Shown in pieces: positions 35,863 through 44,630 of a DNA stretch of 64,000 nt (position 1 is the stretch's first letter; every line of letters begins with the position of its first letter). The position numbers were made by a program, and so were the translations under genes. The notes beneath the pieces are model-generated. The model made no database searches. It saw only the letters and a program-made list of their open reading frames with translations, and was not told where the DNA came from. Source of the DNA: Planctomycetota bacterium (GTDB lineage Bacteria; Planctomycetota; Planctomycetia; Planctomycetales; Planctomycetaceae); the NCBI GenBank assembly GCA_023417655.1, contig JAEZFD010000062.1, positions 124,001-188,000 on the forward strand. The letters run 5' to 3'.

Positions 35863-37203
35863 ATGCGACGATGCCTTGTCAGTGAATATCTGTTCCGCGG
35901 CCGAGCCCTGCAGATCACCCTCCTGTTCTGCGGAGTCATTCTGACGCATGGCTGCCGGAAGGAAGATCAGGCCGCCACTCGCACTGTGCCGGTTCCGGCT
36001 GTGCGGACGACTCCAGTGGTACAGGGTGAAGTCACTGATTACAGCTATTTCACCGGCCGCACGGACGCGCAGCAGTCTGTCGACATTCAGTCCCGGGTGA
36101 CGGGCTATCTGTTGTCGATCGATTTCGAGCCCGGTGCTGAAGTCAAAACGAATCAGCAGCTGTTCAAGATCGATCCCCGGCCCTATCAGGCGGCTCTTGA
36201 TGAGGCAACTGGGCAGGTCAACCTTTCAAAGGCCCAGTTACAACTCGCTGAAGCGAATTACCTCCGTGCCCTGGAAGTGGCAAAGACGCCCGGGGCCATC
36301 AGCCAGCAGGATCTCGATCGCTACGCCGCTTCAAAGGCGGAAGCTCAGGCTTCCGTGTCGGCGGCGGAGGCCAACGGAGAATCAGCGAAACTCAATCTCG
36401 AATTCACCAGCATCATCTCGCCAATTGACGGGGTCGTCAGCCGCAATCTGCTGACGATCGGCAATCTGGTGAAGCAGGACACCACGCTCCTTACCACGGT
36501 CGTCTCGCTGGATCCGATTTATGTCTATTTCGACGTCGATGATCATACGCTGCTAAAGGTTCTCAGACTGATTCAGGAAGGGAAGATTACGTCCTATGAA
36601 AAAGGGACTCTGATTCCCGTGGAGATCGGACTCGCCGACGAAGGAGATCGATACCCTCACCAAGGTCGAGTTGACTTCATTAATACATTTCTCGATCCGA
36701 CCTCCGGGACATTGCAGCTGCGCGGGACGTTCGAGAATCCTCCAATTCGGGAGAACGGTCCGCGACTGCTGAAGCCGGGGCTGTTCGTGAGGGTCCGGTT
36801 GCCTCTTGGGCAACCCTATCAGGCGTTGCTGGTGCCGCAGGCGGCTATCGGAACTGATCAGGGTCTGAAGTTTGTCCTCGTCGTCAATGATGAAGGGGTC
36901 GTTGAATACCGCCCCGTGCAGGTGGGACCTCAACAGCAGGACGGGATGCAGGTCGTGATCCCTGTCAAAATGTCGAAGAAGGGGGGCGGACCGGCAGCGG
37001 TTGCGGACTCACCCACTGATGCAGGTCTCGTCGACAGTCTTACGGCCTCTGATCAGGTGATTATCGGAGGGATTCAACGTGTTCGCCCGGGAGTGAAGGT
37101 GACGACGACTTCCGTGCCGACTTCGCAGGCCGTCAAGCAGATCAATGCGACGGTTCCGCAGCTTCCGGCACCACCGCCACAAAGCGGCAAGTCGAATAAC
37201 TGA
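35863..37203 (+). CDS. RND efflux periplasmic adaptor (membrane fusion protein)
   Basis: 446 residues. A lipoprotein-type signal (LLFCGVILTHGC, Cys near 31) precedes the adaptor domains: lipoyl half-motif SRVTGYLLSIDFEPGAEVKTNQ near 75-97, alpha-helical hairpin (about 105-175), second lipoyl half with SIISPIDGVVSRNL near 190, beta-barrel and membrane-proximal domains. It links the inner-membrane permease encoded next to an outer-membrane channel. The C-terminal tail is long and Pro/Gln-rich. The ATG at 35863 is a choice; a TTG at 35842 is in frame. The permease starts 32 bases downstream, so the two are one operon. Confidence 0.9.
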   Translation: MRRCLVSEYLFRGRALQITLLFCGVILTHGCRKEDQAATRTVPVPAVRTTPVVQGEVTDYSYFTGRTDAQQSVDIQSRVTGYLLSIDFEPGAEVKTNQQLFKIDPRPYQAALDEATGQVNLSKAQLQLAEANYLRALEVAKTPGAISQQDLDRYAASKAEAQASVSAAEANGESAKLNLEFTSIISPIDGVVSRNLLTIGNLVKQDTTLLTTVVSLDPIYVYFDVDDHTLLKVLRLIQEGKITSYEKGTLIPVEIGLADEGDRYPHQGRVDFINTFLDPTSGTLQLRGTFENPPIRENGPRLLKPGLFVRVRLPLGQPYQALLVPQAAIGTDQGLKFVLVVNDEGVVEYRPVQVGPQQQDGMQVVIPVKMSKKGGGPAAVADSPTDAGLVDSLTASDQVIIGGIQRVRPGVKVTTTSVPTSQAVKQINATVPQLPAPPPQSGKSNN

Positions 37204-37235
37204 AGATCCTGACTTCCTCGAGAGAGCGACGCTGC

Positions 37236-40200
37236 ATGTTTTCGCGATTCTTTATTGAACGTCCGATCTTCGCCTGGGTCGTCTCCATCGTCATTCTGCT
37301 GATCGGTGGAGTCGCTGCATTCCGATTGCCGATCGCGCAGTACCCGAATATTACGCCGCCTACGGTTTCGGTGACGGCGAACTATCCGGGGGCGAATGCG
37401 AAGGTCGTTGCTGACAGCGTCGCTGCGCCGATTGAGCAGCAGGTCAACGGCGTGGAAAACATGCTGTACATGTCTTCCCAGTGCACTAACGACGGGAACT
37501 ATAACCTCACCGTCACATTTGATCTGGGGACTGATCTGAACATGGCCCAGGTGCTGGTTCAGAACCGCGTCGCGCTCGCGATGCCACAGCTGCCGCAGCA
37601 GGTTCAAGTGCAGGGGGTTTCCACCAAGAAGAAATCGCCGAGCATTCTGCTGGCGATTAATCTGGTTTCGCCTGACGATCGCTATGACAGTCTTTATCTC
37701 TCCAACTATGCGACGATTCAGATCAAGGACGAAATCCTCCGCATCAACGGGGTGGGAGATATCAATTATCTGGGGCAGCGTGACTACAGCATGCGGGTCT
37801 GGCTGGATCCGCAGAAGATGGCTGCCCGAAATCTCTCTACAAGCGAAATCGTCACCGCTGTTCAAAACCAGAATGTGCAGGTTGCCGCCGGGATTGTCGG
37901 ACGTCAGCCTGTTCCCGAGGGGCAGGCATTCCAGCTGACGATGAGCACTCTGGGCCGACTGACGACGCCGGAAGAATTCGGCGACATCATTATTAAAACA
38001 CAGCAGGGGGATCGAGCCCAAGGCCGACCGTCCAGCCAGATCGTGCGCCTGAAAGATGTCGGTAGCGTTGAACTCGGCTCGCAGCAGTACGATCAGATCT
38101 GCACACTCGACGGAAACTCCTCGGTCGCGCTCGCCGTGTACCAGCTGCCGGGGTCAAATGCGTTGCAGGTCGCAGACGCGATTAAGCAAAAGATGGTGGA
38201 GCTTTCCAAGAAGTTCCCGGACGGCGTCGAGTACCGAATTGTCTATGACACGACTCCATTCATTCAGGAATCGGTCGACGAGGTTTTCAAGACGTTGCGG
38301 GATGCCATCATTCTCGTGGCGATCGTGGTGCTGTTCTTCCTGCAGGACTGGCGGGCCATGATCCTGCCGATGATTGATGTGCCGGTGTCGCTGGTTGGGA
38401 CCTTTGCGGTGATGGCCGTGATGGGGTTCAGCCTGAATAACCTGACTCTGTTCGGAATGGTTCTCGCCATCGGAATTGTTGTCGACGACGCGATTGTCGT
38501 GCTTGAGAACGTCGAACGGCAGATGTCCTATGGGCTTGATGCCAAGACAGCAACAATCAAGGCAATGTCCGAAATCACCGGGCCGATCATTGCGATCACA
38601 CTGGTGCTCAGTTCGGTCTTCCTGCCGAGCGTTTTCATGCCAGGCGTGACCGGTCAGTTTTTCCAGCAGTTCGCGTTAACGATTTCTGCGGCGATGATTA
38701 TCTCCGCGATCAATGCGATGACGTTGACACCGTCACGAGCAGTGGCAATCTTCCAGAATCAGAAACTCGATGAGCACGGCCATCCTGAACGTGAAGCACT
38801 GCCGTGGTGGCTGTTCGCCATTATTGGTGCCTTTGTCTCAATGTGGCTGATTCGAAAGTTCTTTACGGAACAACTCGGCTTGCCGCCTGTGGAGCCTCAG
38901 GGGGATGCCCCAGTCGAACCGTTGAGCTGGGAAGCCTGGCTGCTGCTGGCACTCCCCGGTCTGCTGGTTGGCGGACTGCTCGGCTGGTTCCTCATCGGAA
39001 TCATTAATCGCCTCCTTTCGATTCTCTTTAAGGGCTTCAATCGCATCTTCGATGGGATCACTGCCATTTATGGGAGAATGGTCGCAGGACTGGTCCGTGT
39101 TGCTGTGATTGTGCTTGTCGTATATGGCGGGTTGCTCGGGTTAACTGGGTATACCATGAACATTGCCCCGAAGGCGTTCATTCCGGAGCAGGATCAGGGG
39201 TATTTGCTGGTTAACGTACAGCTCCCTGATTCGGCGTCGGTTCAGCGAACTGCGGAAGTCATGCAGCAGATCGTCGACATCGCCATGGGGTACACCGACG
39301 CCGACGGAAACCAGGTGCCGGGGATCCCGGGAGTGGATCACACGCTCTCGGTCGCGGGTCAGTCTGTGCTGCTTGGGGCGAACGGTTCCAACTTCGGGTC
39401 GTGCTTCATCATTCTGAAGCCATTCGAAGAGCGTCACGATCATGAACAATACGACGCCGTGATTGCTCAGAAACTTCGGGAGCGATTCGCAGAAGAGGTC
39501 GACCAGGCGCTGTTGCAGGTTTTTCGCGCACCCCCCATTCAGGGATTGGGGTCGGGCGGGGGATTCAAGTTGCAGGTCGAGCAACGCGGCCATGTTGATC
39601 TCGAAGATTTGCAGCTGCTGACGGATCAACTGGTCACCGAAGCTTCGGAGTACCCGGAACTCGTTGGTGTCTTCACCATGTTCCGTGCAGATACTCCGCA
39701 AATTTATCTGGATATCGACCGATCCAAGTGTGAAGCCCTCGGGGTTGCCGTACAGGATGTGTTCAACACACTGCAGGTTTATATGGGGGGCTATTATGTC
39801 AACCTGTATAACGAATTCGGCCGGACCTGGCAGGTGAATATTCTTGCGCAGGAAGACTATCGAACTCGGGTCGCTGAACTGAGTCAGCTGAAGGTCCGGA
39901 ATAACCAGGGGCAGATGGTTCCGCTGGGATCTCTATTTCAAACGGCCAGCGTCGGCGGCCCGGTAATGGTCATGCGGTACAATATGTATACGTCCGCGCC
40001 TGTCGTCGGGAACCCTGCACCGGGAACGAGTTCGGGTGATGTGATTAACATCATGGAGAAACTGGCTCGTGAGAAAGACGTCACTTTCGAGTGGACTGAA
40101 ATTATGTACCTGCAGATCCTTGCAGGGAACGTCGCGTTGCAGGTGTTCGCAATCGGCACGGCACTGATTTATCTGGTGCTCGCGGCCAAATACGAAAGCT

Positions 40201-40709
40201 GGCGACTGCCGATGTCGGTGATTCTGGTCGTTCCAATGTGTCTGCTAGCTGCTGTTGTGGGGATGCTCATTGCCTCACTCCCCATTGACATCTTTGTTCA
40301 GATTGGATTTCTGGTGCTGGTCGGATTGGCGGCTAAGAACGCAATTCTGATTGTTGAATTCGCGAATGAACTGCAGCAGAAAGAAGGGAAGCCCCCGGCG
40401 GAAGCGGCGGTGGAAGCAGCACGACTCCGATTGCGTCCCATTGTGATGACTTCATTCGCGTTCATTCTCGGAGTCGCTCCGCTCATGCTGGGCGAAGGAG
40501 CCGGCGCGGAAATGCGTCTGTCACTGGGGACAGCGGTCTTCGCCGGGATGATCGGCGTGACGTTCTTCGGAATCTTCCTGACGCCAGTCTTTTATGTGGT
40601 CATGATGTGGGGGAGGGGACACAAGAAGCCGCAGTCCCCTATTTCGGGTTCAGGTCCCACACCCATTCCGGCGCCAACGGCAGAGCCAGCACCGATAGTG
40701 GCACATTGA
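37236..40709 (+). CDS. RND efflux permease (HAE1/AcrB family) with two extra membrane helices
   Basis: 1157 residues, about 100 more than AcrB. The start FIERPIFAWVVSIVILLIGG and ISQYP-like PIAQYPNITPP are standard. The proton-relay residues are present: two Asp in GIVVDDAIVVLENVER (about 415) and Lys in GLAAKNAILIVEFA (about 1030). The added length lies between helices 6 and 7. After VAIFQNQKLDEHGHPE (about 505) two hydrophobic segments, PWWLFAIIGAFVSMWLI and AWLLLALPGLLVGGLLGWFL, flank a Pro/Glu-rich loop before FNRIFDGI (about 605), where AcrB has only a short linker. It pumps hydrophobic compounds out with the adaptor upstream. The probable outer-membrane partner is encoded convergently at 41386-42999. 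Confidence 0.93.
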   Translation: MFSRFFIERPIFAWVVSIVILLIGGVAAFRLPIAQYPNITPPTVSVTANYPGANAKVVADSVAAPIEQQVNGVENMLYMSSQCTNDGNYNLTVTFDLGTDLNMAQVLVQNRVALAMPQLPQQVQVQGVSTKKKSPSILLAINLVSPDDRYDSLYLSNYATIQIKDEILRINGVGDINYLGQRDYSMRVWLDPQKMAARNLSTSEIVTAVQNQNVQVAAGIVGRQPVPEGQAFQLTMSTLGRLTTPEEFGDIIIKTQQGDRAQGRPSSQIVRLKDVGSVELGSQQYDQICTLDGNSSVALAVYQLPGSNALQVADAIKQKMVELSKKFPDGVEYRIVYDTTPFIQESVDEVFKTLRDAIILVAIVVLFFLQDWRAMILPMIDVPVSLVGTFAVMAVMGFSLNNLTLFGMVLAIGIVVDDAIVVLENVERQMSYGLDAKTATIKAMSEITGPIIAITLVLSSVFLPSVFMPGVTGQFFQQFALTISAAMIISAINAMTLTPSRAVAIFQNQKLDEHGHPEREALPWWLFAIIGAFVSMWLIRKFFTEQLGLPPVEPQGDAPVEPLSWEAWLLLALPGLLVGGLLGWFLIGIINRLLSILFKGFNRIFDGITAIYGRMVAGLVRVAVIVLVVYGGLLGLTGYTMNIAPKAFIPEQDQGYLLVNVQLPDSASVQRTAEVMQQIVDIAMGYTDADGNQVPGIPGVDHTLSVAGQSVLLGANGSNFGSCFIILKPFEERHDHEQYDAVIAQKLRERFAEEVDQALLQVFRAPPIQGLGSGGGFKLQVEQRGHVDLEDLQLLTDQLVTEASEYPELVGVFTMFRADTPQIYLDIDRSKCEALGVAVQDVFNTLQVYMGGYYVNLYNEFGRTWQVNILAQEDYRTRVAELSQLKVRNNQGQMVPLGSLFQTASVGGPVMVMRYNMYTSAPVVGNPAPGTSSGDVINIMEKLAREKDVTFEWTEIMYLQILAGNVALQVFAIGTALIYLVLAAKYESWRLPMSVILVVPMCLLAAVVGMLIASLPIDIFVQIGFLVLVGLAAKNAILIVEFANELQQKEGKPPAEAAVEAARLRLRPIVMTSFAFILGVAPLMLGEGAGAEMRLSLGTAVFAGMIGVTFFGIFLTPVFYVVMMWGRGHKKPQSPISGSGPTPIPAPTAEPAPIVAH

Positions 40710-40785
40710 TTGGGATGATTCGCTGATCGAGAGACGGGTTCGGTCAGGCTTCACTACTCGGACGTTCGATGCGGCGCGTTCAGAG

Positions 40786-41301
40786 TCATCTCGTCTGGAT
40801 TTCTGATTGAGCAGGCGCACGGATGACGGGCCGATCTGGACCTGCAAGTGCAGGAACGCCTGTGCCAGCGCTCACGGCGGGAACGGCGGGCGGGGGTGTA
40901 GGCTCAGACGGAGTCTTCTCAGGCTGTGTCGGCTGTGGCTGTGCTGGCTCGCACGGAGCGACTGCTGGTCTGCAGTTCACGACGCATTGATACCAAGGCT
41001 CGCAGCATTGGGGCGGACAGGGGAGTGGCTTCGGGCAATAGCAATCCGGGCAGCAGCTCTTCGGTAACGGCAGAACACATGGTTCCAGGTGGGGGCAATA
41101 GTCATCGCAGCACTTCGGTCCCGGACATGGCGGCGCCGGTAGTGGCTTCCTGCAATAGTCATCAGGGCAGACATTGCAGCGACTCGCCGATGAATAACCG
41201 AAGTACTTCTTCGCCCAATGGAAAGGACCGGCTTCCGAGGTGGAAGAAGGGACGAAGATCCCCAGGCACAGAGTCAGTCCCCAAAGATAAGCGATCCGCA
41301 T
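40786..41301 (-). CDS. secreted Cys/Pro-rich protein
   Basis: 171 residues. A signal peptide (MRIAYLWGLTLCLGIF, cleavage near SEAGP) precedes a region from 42 to about 115 with many cysteines in short clusters: CNVCPDDYC, CPGPKCCDDYC, CCPDCYC, CPPQCCEPWYQC. A Pro/Ala/Gln-rich tail without cysteines follows. Such proteins could be cross-linked wall or surface components or bind metal. No known domain is recognised. It lies between the efflux permease (convergent) and the outer-membrane efflux gene (same strand, upstream), but a role in efflux is not implied. Confidence 0.7.
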   Translation of the reverse strand: MRIAYLWGLTLCLGIFVPSSTSEAGPFHWAKKYFGYSSASRCNVCPDDYCRKPLPAPPCPGPKCCDDYCPHLEPCVLPLPKSCCPDCYCPKPLPCPPQCCEPWYQCVVNCRPAVAPCEPAQPQPTQPEKTPSEPTPPPAVPAVSAGTGVPALAGPDRPVIRAPAQSEIQTR

Positions 41302-41385
41302 GGTCGTCCTCTTCCTGAGATGCGATTCAATGCCCTCTGCCCTGCGGGAACTTGTAGCCGCGATTTGGTCATTCAGACTGCTTCG

Positions 41386-42999
41386 CTAGAAAGGGTCTGG
41401 CAGCGAGAATAACGGGGAATCGCCTGTCGGTGCGGGTGGCAAACTGATCGCAGGAGTTGGCTGCGGCCGTTCATTCAAGATGGAATTGTTCGGTAATCCC
41501 TGACCTGGCGGGACGAGAACCGGACCCGGCAGTGCTTCAAGCCGAATCTCCCATCCACCCCCCAGTGCCCGATAGGTTTCAATCAGACCTGCGATGATCG
41601 CCCCTTGGGCCTGAGCCAGAAGATCCTGCTGCTGGACGAGATTCTGTTCCACGAGCACGAGTCGATTGAAATCGATTGTTCCGCCCCGATATTCGGCAAC
41701 GGCAATTCGCACACCCCGTTCAGCGGCAGCGACACTTCGGGCCAAAGCCTCGGCCTGTTGCCGGGATCGAATGAAGGTCGCAATTCCATTTTCAACTTCG
41801 GCGTTTGCTTTCAGCACGGTCTGCTGATATCTCACAATGAGCTCGCCCAGTGTCGCATCCTGAAGGCGGATGTAGTTCAGCAGCCGGCCATAGTTCAGAA
41901 CGTTCCACTGAAAGTAGGGGCCAATCAGTCCATCAAATGCCCGGCCGGTGAAGAGGTCGCTTCCTTTCTCGGCAGCAACGCCAACGGAGCCGGTGATTCC
42001 GATGTGAGGGTAGAGTTCGGATTCAGCGATCCCGACGCGGGCACTTTGGGTGGCGACCAGCCGTTCTGCCGTCCGAACGTCAGGTCGACGACGCAGTAAC
42101 TCGGCCGGAATTCCGACAATCAGTTCCGGCGGCGCAGTCGGGATCGGACCTGTCTGCAACATGGAAGTCAGATCGACGGTCGGCATCCCGAGCAGAACGC
42201 ACAGGGAGTTCATCGAGACTCGGAGTTGTAGCTCGTATTCCGGGACCAGTGCTTCTGTCTGAGCAAGTGTGCTTGTGGCCTGATCCACATCGAGTTCGCT
42301 GACCTGCCCACCGCGAAATCGGGCGCTCGCGATCGTTAGCGTTTCCTTCTGCAAATCGATGTTCTGCTGGGCAAGTGCAATGCGAGTTTGCAGGGTGCGG
42401 ATCTGGTTGTAGGTGGTCGCAATATCGCCCAGCAGCGTGACGAGAATGGCGTCATAGGATTCGACGGAAGCATCAAGGGCGGCGTCGGCTGCTTCGATTG
42501 CTCTTCGAAATCGTCCCCAGACATCCAGTTCCCAGGCAAGATTGAAGCCGATTTCAGACTGTTCAAAAAAGCGATTGGGCAGAAAGCTGGAGTTTGCAGT
42601 CGCTTTGCTGACTGCATTCCGAGAGTACCCTCCGGCGACATCTTGCGACTGAGGGAACAATTGCCCGGCGGCGATTGCACGGAGAGCGCGGGCCTGCAAG
42701 ATGCGGAAGCCTGCTTCACGCAATGTCAGGTTCTGCTGCGACGCATTGATGATCAGCGCGTCGAGCGTGGGGTCATTCAGGACGTGCCACCATTGCTTCA
42801 GTTCGGCCGGACTGGCAACGAGTGTCGGGTCCGCACAGTCAATCCATTGCGATGAAACGGGCGCAGCGGGACGCAGGTAGTTGGGACCAACTTTAAAACC
42901 GTTGGCCACATACTCTCGCACTGACGTGCATCCGCTGCCGAGGAAAGACAGGGCAAGCGGGAGCACACACGCTCTCCGGAATCGAAAGAACAACGACAT
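41386..42999 (-). CDS. outer-membrane efflux channel lipoprotein (TolC/NodT family)
   Basis: 537 residues. A lipoprotein signal (LALSFLGSGC, Cys near 24) is followed by the NodT-type start FKVGPNYLRPAAPVSSQW. Two OEP repeats follow. The first runs about 60-260 (WWHVLNDPTLDALIINA, then long helices, WELDVWGRFRRAIEAADA). The second runs about 285-480 (IPAELLRRRPDVRTAERLVATQSARVGIAESELYPHI, then LNYGRLLNYIRLQDA). This layout forms a trimeric channel of the tripartite efflux system. The adaptor and permease are on the other strand, so expression is separate from them. The tail is Pro-rich. Confidence 0.9.
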   Translation of the reverse strand: MSLFFRFRRACVLPLALSFLGSGCTSVREYVANGFKVGPNYLRPAAPVSSQWIDCADPTLVASPAELKQWWHVLNDPTLDALIINASQQNLTLREAGFRILQARALRAIAAGQLFPQSQDVAGGYSRNAVSKATANSSFLPNRFFEQSEIGFNLAWELDVWGRFRRAIEAADAALDASVESYDAILVTLLGDIATTYNQIRTLQTRIALAQQNIDLQKETLTIASARFRGGQVSELDVDQATSTLAQTEALVPEYELQLRVSMNSLCVLLGMPTVDLTSMLQTGPIPTAPPELIVGIPAELLRRRPDVRTAERLVATQSARVGIAESELYPHIGITGSVGVAAEKGSDLFTGRAFDGLIGPYFQWNVLNYGRLLNYIRLQDATLGELIVRYQQTVLKANAEVENGIATFIRSRQQAEALARSVAAAERGVRIAVAEYRGGTIDFNRLVLVEQNLVQQQDLLAQAQGAIIAGLIETYRALGGGWEIRLEALPGPVLVPPGQGLPNNSILNERPQPTPAISLPPAPTGDSPLFSLPDPF

Positions 43000-43554
43000 G
43001 GGCTGACCGATGCTCCTGCTGACAGTGGCGCCCTGAACTCACAATCCATTGTGAGCTGTTGTTGAGCAACGCTGACCGAATCGACGGGCTCCCGGTCGGG
43101 GTGGGCCTCACTCGTTCGGTTGAATTGAAACCAGGATGGTCAGATGCCGTGGCGTCTGTTTAAACGATCCGGTTCACATCGGAGTATCGGACGGTTCAGG
43201 AGATTTCGCTGAATTGAAAAAATCGGGAGAGGTGCGAAGCAGAGAGATTTCGTGACCGTGACGGTACATCCCGAAGTCACGTCGCGTGACAAACCACATC
43301 CTTCCGAAATTCTCTCAAGTGGCAAATTGCACACTGGGCGCCGTAATGTTGAGTCGGCATACTTACGCAAAATGGGGGAGTGCTGACACCGTTTCTGAAG
43401 AGATTGGCCGATCTGGGTGTCAAGGTTTCAGCTGAGCAGGTCTCACTGGTTCGCCAACATCGGGAATTGTGACGGACGAGAGTGAGTGGAGCAGCCGGGC
43501 GGCGATATGTTTTCCTCGGGCTGAACACGACTGATCCTGTCAGAAGGCGCCAAG
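43000..43554. other. divergent intergenic region upstream of the respiratory operon
   Basis: 555 bases between the outer-membrane efflux gene (minus) and the caa3 subunit II gene (plus). It contains the CGTGAC repeats at 43251-43290. A minus-strand open frame here includes CAICH, but I regard it as chance. It presumably contains the operon promoter. Confidence 0.5.
43251..43290. promoter_or_regulatory. cluster of CGTGAC repeats, possible operator of the respiratory operon
   Basis: CGTGAC occurs twice in tandem (43251-43262) and again as a palindrome, GTCACG TCG CGTGAC (43276-43290). Four half-sites in 40 bases, about 265 bases before the first respiratory gene, suggest a protein-binding site. 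The binding protein is unknown. Confidence 0.35.
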
Positions 43555-44601
43555 GTGAAAAGCGGAGACTGGATTAATACGACAGTTCTCCCCGATGTCG
43601 GGCATTTGATTGCCGCGACAGAAGGACCGGAAGATCTTTCGATCTTTCATCCGGTTTCTCCCGCGGCAGGGGCAATCTTTGATCTGTCCATTCTGGTGCT
43701 GGCGATTACTGGCGGCATCTTTCTGCTGGTGACAGGGATCCTGCTGTACTGCGTTTTCCGCTTCCGTACGAAAACATTTGACGGTCAGGAACCTCCGCAG
43801 GTGTACGGCAGCATGCCGATCGAGGTTGCCTGGACAGCTGCTCCGGCAATGATCGTTTTTATCCTGACTCTGGTGACGATCCGGTCTCTCTGGGAGATCG
43901 AGATTCCGGTTCCTGCTCCGGCGGAAGGCGACAAAACACTCTATGTGACGGTCGTTGGACGCCAATGGTGGTGGGAGTATCGATATGACTATTATGACGG
44001 CAAGCCGTTAGGGTTTGTCACCGCGAATGAGTTGCATATGCCCGTCAGTGATGCCGAAACGACACGGCGGGTTTATTTAACACTGAAATCTGCCGACGTC
44101 TGTCATAGCTTCTGGGTGCCGCGACTTGCTGGAAAAGTCGACCTGATCCCTGGGCGCATTAATCATCTCTGGCTGCAGACGGATCGGCCGGGAATATATC
44201 TCGGGCAGTGCGCTGAATACTGCGGAACACAGCACGCCAATATGCTGCTGCGGGTCAATGTCGAGTCCCCGGAGGAGTTTGAGGCCTGGTTAGAGAATGA
44301 AGCGTCGGCAGCTCCACAGTCCGCGGAAGTGACGCGTGGTCGGGATGCATTCCTACGCCTCTCCTGCATTAATTGCCACGCTGTTCGCGGAACACCCGCT
44401 GCAGGAACCTATGGCCCAGACTTGACTCACCTGATGAGTCGGGCGACGCTTGCTTCCGGCCAGATTCCGAATACTCGCGAGAATTTACGCGACTGGATTG
44501 CTGATCCGCAGAAGATTAAACCCGGCTGTCTGATGCCGGCATTCGGACTGACCAAACAGGAACTGGATGACGTAGTGACCTATCTTGAGACATTGCGGTA
44601 A
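43555..44601 (+). CDS. ctaC: cytochrome c oxidase subunit II with fused cytochrome c (caa3 type)
   Basis: 348 residues. Two membrane helices (about 35-60 and 85-108) precede a cupredoxin domain with the CuA site: His184 in CHSFWVP, then Cys219, Cys223, His227 and Met230 in GQCAEYCGTQHANM. A C-terminal cytochrome c domain (about 255-348) has CINCH from Cys271 and an axial Met in CLMPAFG. It accepts electrons on its own heme c and passes them through CuA to subunit I, so a free cytochrome c need not dock. First gene of the respiratory operon. The GTG start is the one that gives a plausible N-terminus. Confidence 0.95.
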   Translation: MKSGDWINTTVLPDVGHLIAATEGPEDLSIFHPVSPAAGAIFDLSILVLAITGGIFLLVTGILLYCVFRFRTKTFDGQEPPQVYGSMPIEVAWTAAPAMIVFILTLVTIRSLWEIEIPVPAPAEGDKTLYVTVVGRQWWWEYRYDYYDGKPLGFVTANELHMPVSDAETTRRVYLTLKSADVCHSFWVPRLAGKVDLIPGRINHLWLQTDRPGIYLGQCAEYCGTQHANMLLRVNVESPEEFEAWLENEASAAPQSAEVTRGRDAFLRLSCINCHAVRGTPAAGTYGPDLTHLMSRATLASGQIPNTRENLRDWIADPQKIKPGCLMPAFGLTKQELDDVVTYLETLR

Positions 44602-44630
44602 GAACCGCGTTCCACTTGGACTTCACTCCT

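Noticed and set aside
37074..38021. 315-residue minus-strand open frame
   Set aside because: Antisense to the RND permease and adaptor end. Its Arg/His/Asn-rich composition is what a shadow of these genes gives.
43277..43528. Minus-strand frame containing CAICH, a heme c-like motif
   Set aside because: The rest of the frame is Arg/Thr/Pro-rich without cytochrome features, has no good start, and lies in the probable promoter region of the respiratory operon.
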